From assembly GCF_003026455.1 (NCBI RefSeq), contig NZ_PYMB01000002.1:530856-594855 (forward strand): a stretch of DNA of 64,000 bases, given 5' to 3'. Each line of letters starts with the position of its first letter. Within the stretch, counting starts at the first letter, position 1. The translations under genes and the position numbers were made by a program. This document shows positions 60,389 through 64,000 of this stretch, in pieces. Below the pieces are notes generated by a model that saw only the letters and a program-made list of their open reading frames with translations, did no database searches and was not told where the DNA came from. The DNA is from Photobacterium rosenbergii (GTDB lineage Bacteria > Pseudomonadota > Gammaproteobacteria > Enterobacterales > Vibrionaceae).

Positions 60389-61528
60389 ATGACGACGTAT
60401 TTCGATATTTTAGGAGTTAAAAAGAATACGCCTCTGGCTGATGTAAAGCGACGTTATAAGTTGCTTTCTAGCCGGTGCCACCCCGATAAAGGGGGCTCCA
60501 AGTCAATTATGCAGATGCTCAGCCAAGCCTATGAAAAGGTAATGACGGGTCATGGCCATGAAGAAGCAGTTCATGTGGTTTACCTGAAGTCTAATGAGCA
60601 GACAGTGGTATGGAAGAAAAAGTGTCAGCAACTTGAAGAGCAATTTACTGAGCTTAAGCAACAAAATGAAGAATTAGAAAGAAAGCTGAAAGCTGCTCGT
60701 GAAGAGCTTAAACAAAAAGCCACACCATCTGATGACGAAAAAAACTATAAACAGATGATGGAAGAAGACATGCAAGCTTTGCGGAGGGAAAACCGCCGCC
60801 TGCAGTCAAAAGTGGATAGCCTACGTCTTGAAAAACGAAGTGATAGTAAGGAGATCACCAAGTCAGAGCTCCCTGGCCAGCTTGTAGCGGCGTCACAGAA
60901 ACTCACGCCTGCGGTTGCCAGTCAGATTAAGGCTATTGGCAGAAGTCGTTACTGGGCACGTTTAGCAGTGCTAGCTATACCCATTGCTTTGGTATGGATA
61001 GCGATGGGTCCAGGCAAAGAGCCGTTGATGAATGTGTGGAATAGCCTTAATCCGCCACCGCAAAAAGTCAGTAAACCGTCTATGCGTCTGCTTCATCACG
61101 ATCCAAGTGAGAATGAAGAAGATGAAAATAAGAAAACAGCCTCGACGGAAAACCTTCAGTCTGCTGAAAAGAAAATTGTGCCTGTTATCCAGTTGAGCAA
61201 TGAAGTGGGTATTTGGCAACTAATGAAATTTGCCAATACGTCGAATTATTACATCAGTGTGCGTAGTGAAAAGGGATCGTATGTGATCAAAAGCTGTGAA
61301 GGCGATTTCCAATATTATAAAAACACCTTGCAGCGTTCGGGGCGGATGGCCGCCAACCTCATTTATGCCCGTGACGAACGACATTTTGAAATCTACGATA
61401 TTCCTTATGGTAATGGCTCTTTTGCACATAATTGGGCCAAGAGTAAGAGTCTGCTGATCAATAACGAATACTTTCCGAATAACAATTTCGCCTCTTCTTA
61501 CAGCAACTTGCAACAGCATTGCCAATAA
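60389..61528 (+). CDS. Membrane-bound J-domain protein
   Basis: The 379-residue protein begins with a J-domain (residues 1-53) with HPD at 31-33 in CHPDKGG, which stimulates Hsp70 ATPase. Residues 68-150 are a coiled coil (EEQFTELKQQNEELERKLKAA, MQALRRENRRLQSKVDSLRLEK). A membrane helix is at about 188-207 (YWARLAVLAIPIALVWIAMG). The C-terminal 120 residues after an acidic linker form an unknown domain, likely periplasmic (SNEVGIWQLMKFANTSNYYISV, RSGRMAANLIYARDERHFEIYD). It has no DnaJ zinc finger. Confidence 0.88.
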   Translation: MTTYFDILGVKKNTPLADVKRRYKLLSSRCHPDKGGSKSIMQMLSQAYEKVMTGHGHEEAVHVVYLKSNEQTVVWKKKCQQLEEQFTELKQQNEELERKLKAAREELKQKATPSDDEKNYKQMMEEDMQALRRENRRLQSKVDSLRLEKRSDSKEITKSELPGQLVAASQKLTPAVASQIKAIGRSRYWARLAVLAIPIALVWIAMGPGKEPLMNVWNSLNPPPQKVSKPSMRLLHHDPSENEEDENKKTASTENLQSAEKKIVPVIQLSNEVGIWQLMKFANTSNYYISVRSEKGSYVIKSCEGDFQYYKNTLQRSGRMAANLIYARDERHFEIYDIPYGNGSFAHNWAKSKSLLINNEYFPNNNFASSYSNLQQHCQ

Positions 61529-61533
61529 TAGAA

Positions 61534-61571
61534 AGCCAGCACAACAGGTAGGCCTGATGTGCTGGCTTGTT
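61534..61571. terminator. Bidirectional terminator, J-domain gene and RND gene
   Basis: AGCCAGCAC (61534-61542) pairs with GTGCTGGCT (61559-61567) with a 16-base loop, then TGTTT. Confidence 0.82.
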
Positions 61572-61592
61572 TCTATCCAATCAACCTACAAG

Positions 61593-64000
61593 TTAATGTG
61601 CAGTAGTACTACTTAACTCGACGTTGCGTACAGCTAGTGGCTTGTATTTGACCGCTAGCTTGAACGCGGCTGGGACAAAGTAAAACGAGACTAGGGTTGT
61701 GAGCAGGGTACCACCTGCGATAGCGACGGCAAATGGTGGCCAGAAGCCACCTCCTGCAAGGATCAAAGGCATGAACCCACCGATAGTCGTAATGGTTGTC
61801 GAGGTGATGTGGCGGGTACAACTCATCACGGCGGTAACAATGGCATCAAGGTTACCTTCGCTGGCTTCAGGGCTGCTCTTGAGTTCAGCCAGAATCACGA
61901 TAGCGGCATTGATAGCAAGGCCGACCAGACCCAGTAAGCCGATAATGACAGTGAAGCCAAACGGATAGCCGAAGGCTGCCACCGATAAAAGACCTAACCC
62001 AGCCGATAGAATACCGACAAAGAAGATCACCAAACTTAATCGGAAGGAATTGAAAGACAGCACCACGACCATGATCAGAAGGGTGATCACCATAGTCAGG
62101 TTGGCCATCAAATTACCAACTGACTCATTTCGCTCTGCCGACTCACCACCAAACTCAATGCTGTAGCCACTAGGTATGCTTGCTTGATATTTCTCAAGCT
62201 CTGCTTGGAAGTGGATCAAAGCCGTTTGCGGTAGCACACCGGCTCGGATATAGCCTTCAATCACGTTTACACGTTGCCCATTTCGGCGCGGGATAGCACC
62301 TCTGCTAGGCGTTAGTGATAAATCAGCTATCGCGAATACAGGCAAACCCATCAAGTCGCTCTCGGATTTCACCGGAAGCGGTAGGCTGCTCAATTGACTC
62401 ATATTTTCCCGGCTATCATCACTGACCCTAACACGCACAGGAATAGATTCGGTTGCTTCGATAATACTGCCGCTTTGCCGTCCGGTGAAGGTAGCTTGAA
62501 GTAGGTCAGCAAAATCTTTAAGGGTCAGTCCGCTTAACTGGCTCGCCTCTTCGTTGACGTTTAGCCATACCTTAGGCGTTCCTGGTTGTAGGGTTTCCCG
62601 GGTATGGGTAACGTTAGGTGTGCTAGCCATGATGAGGCGGATATCTTCACCAATCGCTTTGAGCCTGTCTAGGTTAGGGCCATACAGTCGCACTTCCAAC
62701 GGTGCATTGAAGGGAGGACCTTGTTCAAGCTTGCGCACCAGGATTTGTGCATTGGGCATTTGTTTATCAAGATCTGCCTGCAGGGCTGGGATCATGGCAT
62801 TGGCAAGCTCGAAATCACGGACTTTGACCATGGCTTGGGCAAAGTAAGGGGCACCTTGTTGACGGCTAACTAGGTTGTAGTAAAACGATGGGAAATTACC
62901 GCCGACAACCCAACTTACCCGTTTCACACCTTCGTATTCTGCCATGATTTCATCAACCTGTTTGGTGGCTTCCGAGGTCGCAAAGATGCTGGACTGAGGG
63001 GGCAAGAACACCTGTATTTCGAACATATCCCTATCTGATGGTGGGAAGAACTGTTCCGTTAAGGTTGTTGCTGCCCAAAAACCGGTGAAAGGCAGGATAC
63101 AGACTAAACCAGCAGTGATCAGCGGGTGTTTGATGGCATAAAGAATCGAGCCTTCAAAACGTTTGCTCACCGCAGGTATTACGATACCAGTATGGTACCA
63201 ACGTTGACCCTGATTGATCGAAGGTAATAACCGAGAAGCAAAACCGGCGACTAATGTATGTGAGATTAGATAAGAGCCAATCAGCGAGAAGCAAACGGTA
63301 ATCGCGATAGCACCGACGAATTCGCCGGCAGGGCCTGGCATCAGGAATATCGGTGCAAAGGCCAATACAGTGGTTAATGTCGAGCCAAGCAACGGGATCC
63401 ACAAGTGGCGGATAGCCTGCATAGCAGCTTCAATTTTGGCTTTGCCTTGTTGGCGGTAATGCTGGATGGTATCAACCATCACTATCGCATTGTCGACCAT
63501 GATACCCAGTGCAACAATCAACCCGGTGACCGACATTTGATTGATGGGAAGCCCGGTGAATTTCATCATCGACAAAGTGACTAGGCTAGTAAGTGGCAGG
63601 GAAATGGCAACAATGATCGCCGAGCGGATCCCCAATGTCAGCAGCAATACGACCAGGATGATCGAAAAGCCGAGCAGCAAACTTTGGTTAAGATCGGACA
63701 GGCGGGTTTCTGTATAGCTTTGCTGTTCGAAAATCACATCAACCGACACATTGGAAGGCAATTGTTGACGGTATTGATCTAATAACCGATTCATCCGATC
63801 AGTCCACTGATCGACACGAAGCGTAGGTTGCATTCGGGCAGCAACAATGATCGCAGGCTTGCCGTTTACAACCCCGATTTCAGATGGAGGGGAGGCTGCT
63901 GTACGCTCTACTTCGGCAATATCTTCGATACGGATTAAGAACCCGTTGTCATCCATTGCAATTGGGACGCGACGGACCCTGTCGAGGGTATCCAACGAGT
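61593..64000 (-). CDS. RND-family efflux permease, C-terminal three quarters
   Basis: The open frame continues past the right edge without a start, so the first 200 or so residues are outside. The seen part has the end of the first periplasmic loop (AEVERTAASPPSEIGVVNGKPAIIVAARMQ), a helix block with SVTGLIVALGIMVDNAIVMVDTIQHYR, a second loop (ERTRETLQ-like THTRETLQPGTPKVWLNVNEEA) and the final helix block (GFTVIIGLLGLVGLAINAAIVILAELKSS) ending FYFVPAAFKLAVKYK. It is a heavier-metal- or drug-type RND pump, not the same as the one at 35283-38351. Confidence 0.95.
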   Translation of the reverse strand, partial: SLDTLDRVRRVPIAMDDNGFLIRIEDIAEVERTAASPPSEIGVVNGKPAIIVAARMQPTLRVDQWTDRMNRLLDQYRQQLPSNVSVDVIFEQQSYTETRLSDLNQSLLLGFSIILVVLLLTLGIRSAIIVAISLPLTSLVTLSMMKFTGLPINQMSVTGLIVALGIMVDNAIVMVDTIQHYRQQGKAKIEAAMQAIRHLWIPLLGSTLTTVLAFAPIFLMPGPAGEFVGAIAITVCFSLIGSYLISHTLVAGFASRLLPSINQGQRWYHTGIVIPAVSKRFEGSILYAIKHPLITAGLVCILPFTGFWAATTLTEQFFPPSDRDMFEIQVFLPPQSSIFATSEATKQVDEIMAEYEGVKRVSWVVGGNFPSFYYNLVSRQQGAPYFAQAMVKVRDFELANAMIPALQADLDKQMPNAQILVRKLEQGPPFNAPLEVRLYGPNLDRLKAIGEDIRLIMASTPNVTHTRETLQPGTPKVWLNVNEEASQLSGLTLKDFADLLQATFTGRQSGSIIEATESIPVRVRVSDDSRENMSQLSSLPLPVKSESDLMGLPVFAIADLSLTPSRGAIPRRNGQRVNVIEGYIRAGVLPQTALIHFQAELEKYQASIPSGYSIEFGGESAERNESVGNLMANLTMVITLLIMVVVLSFNSFRLSLVIFFVGILSAGLGLLSVAAFGYPFGFTVIIGLLGLVGLAINAAIVILAELKSSPEASEGNLDAIVTAVMSCTRHITSTTITTIGGFMPLILAGGGFWPPFAVAIAGGTLLTTLVSFYFVPAAFKLAVKYKPLAVRNVELSSTTAH

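Noticed and set aside
1-64000. CRISPR arrays, tRNA/rRNA genes, insertion sequences or integrases
   Set aside because: No regularly spaced repeats, no tRNA-like cloverleaf ends and no transposase or integrase frames were seen in the window.

Overview
The window looks like chromosomal DNA from a marine gammaproteobacterium of the Vibrionaceae (Vibrio, Photobacterium, Grimontia or Enterovibrio type). The evidence is gene content: two OmpU/OmpT-like porins in tandem, cydABX, yegD, a pldB-like lipase next to a YjjU-like patatin, a glycine-riboswitch-controlled amino-acid symporter and an hvf-type copper-RiPP operon. Species is not determined. No rRNA, tRNA, CRISPR array, insertion sequence or prophage was seen.

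Region 1 (1-9.2 kb) is a catabolic or transport island. It holds the start of an NhaC-like antiporter with a near-perfect LacI-family operator in front, a LacI regulator, an AT-rich patatin lipoprotein, a TRAP transporter (dctP-hairpin-dctQ-dctM), and an opposing operon of a two-part DUF3100-type permease with an M20D amidohydrolase. Between the patatin and dctP lies a gene graveyard: the last 14 codons of a second M20D gene fused to a frameshifted fragment of a second copy of the LacI gene. This ties the M20D enzyme and the LacI regulator together historically.

Region 2 (9.7-15.7 kb) has an SGNH hydrolase, a LysR regulator divergent from a small membrane protein plus an SbtA-type bicarbonate transporter, an NTF2-like protein, a long RecX-like protein and an old-yellow-enzyme-family oxidoreductase. 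Region 3 (15.9-20.4 kb) is a complete urate-to-allantoin operon (uraD-uraH-puuD-NCS2 permease) divergent from a RutR-like TetR regulator, with a RutR-box-like site between them. Region 4 (20.4-23.9 kb) is an hvf/bufferin-type operon: a periplasmic MBL-fold hydrolase, a Cys-rich precursor (HvfA-like), an MNIO enzyme (HvfB), a DUF2063 partner (HvfC) and a DoxX membrane protein, nearly all overlapping. It is the best candidate for an under-described system.

Region 5 (24-30 kb) is cydABX (cydX was found by eye), an AraC regulator and a convergent coniferyl-aldehyde-dehydrogenase-like enzyme. Region 6 (30-40 kb) is an efflux island: LysR, HlyD plus DUF2955 pump, a second LysR with a LysR-box dyad downstream, and a full RND tripartite pump. 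Region 7 (39.9-50.6 kb) has a secreted beta-propeller-like protein with two inserted repeat modules, a split class II ribonucleotide reductase (NrdJa/NrdJb), a VanX-like dipeptidase, the tandem porins, a DsbA-like lipoprotein and an ASCH protein. Region 8 (50.6-64 kb) has two lipases, a short coupled upstream ORF with yegD, a HiPIP, an odd HAD protein, small unknowns, a tandem glycine riboswitch with an AGCS symporter, an AraC protein with a degenerate receiver, a membrane J-domain protein and the 3' part of an RND pump that leaves the window.

Most gene ends are marked by clear hairpin terminators, many shared by convergent genes.
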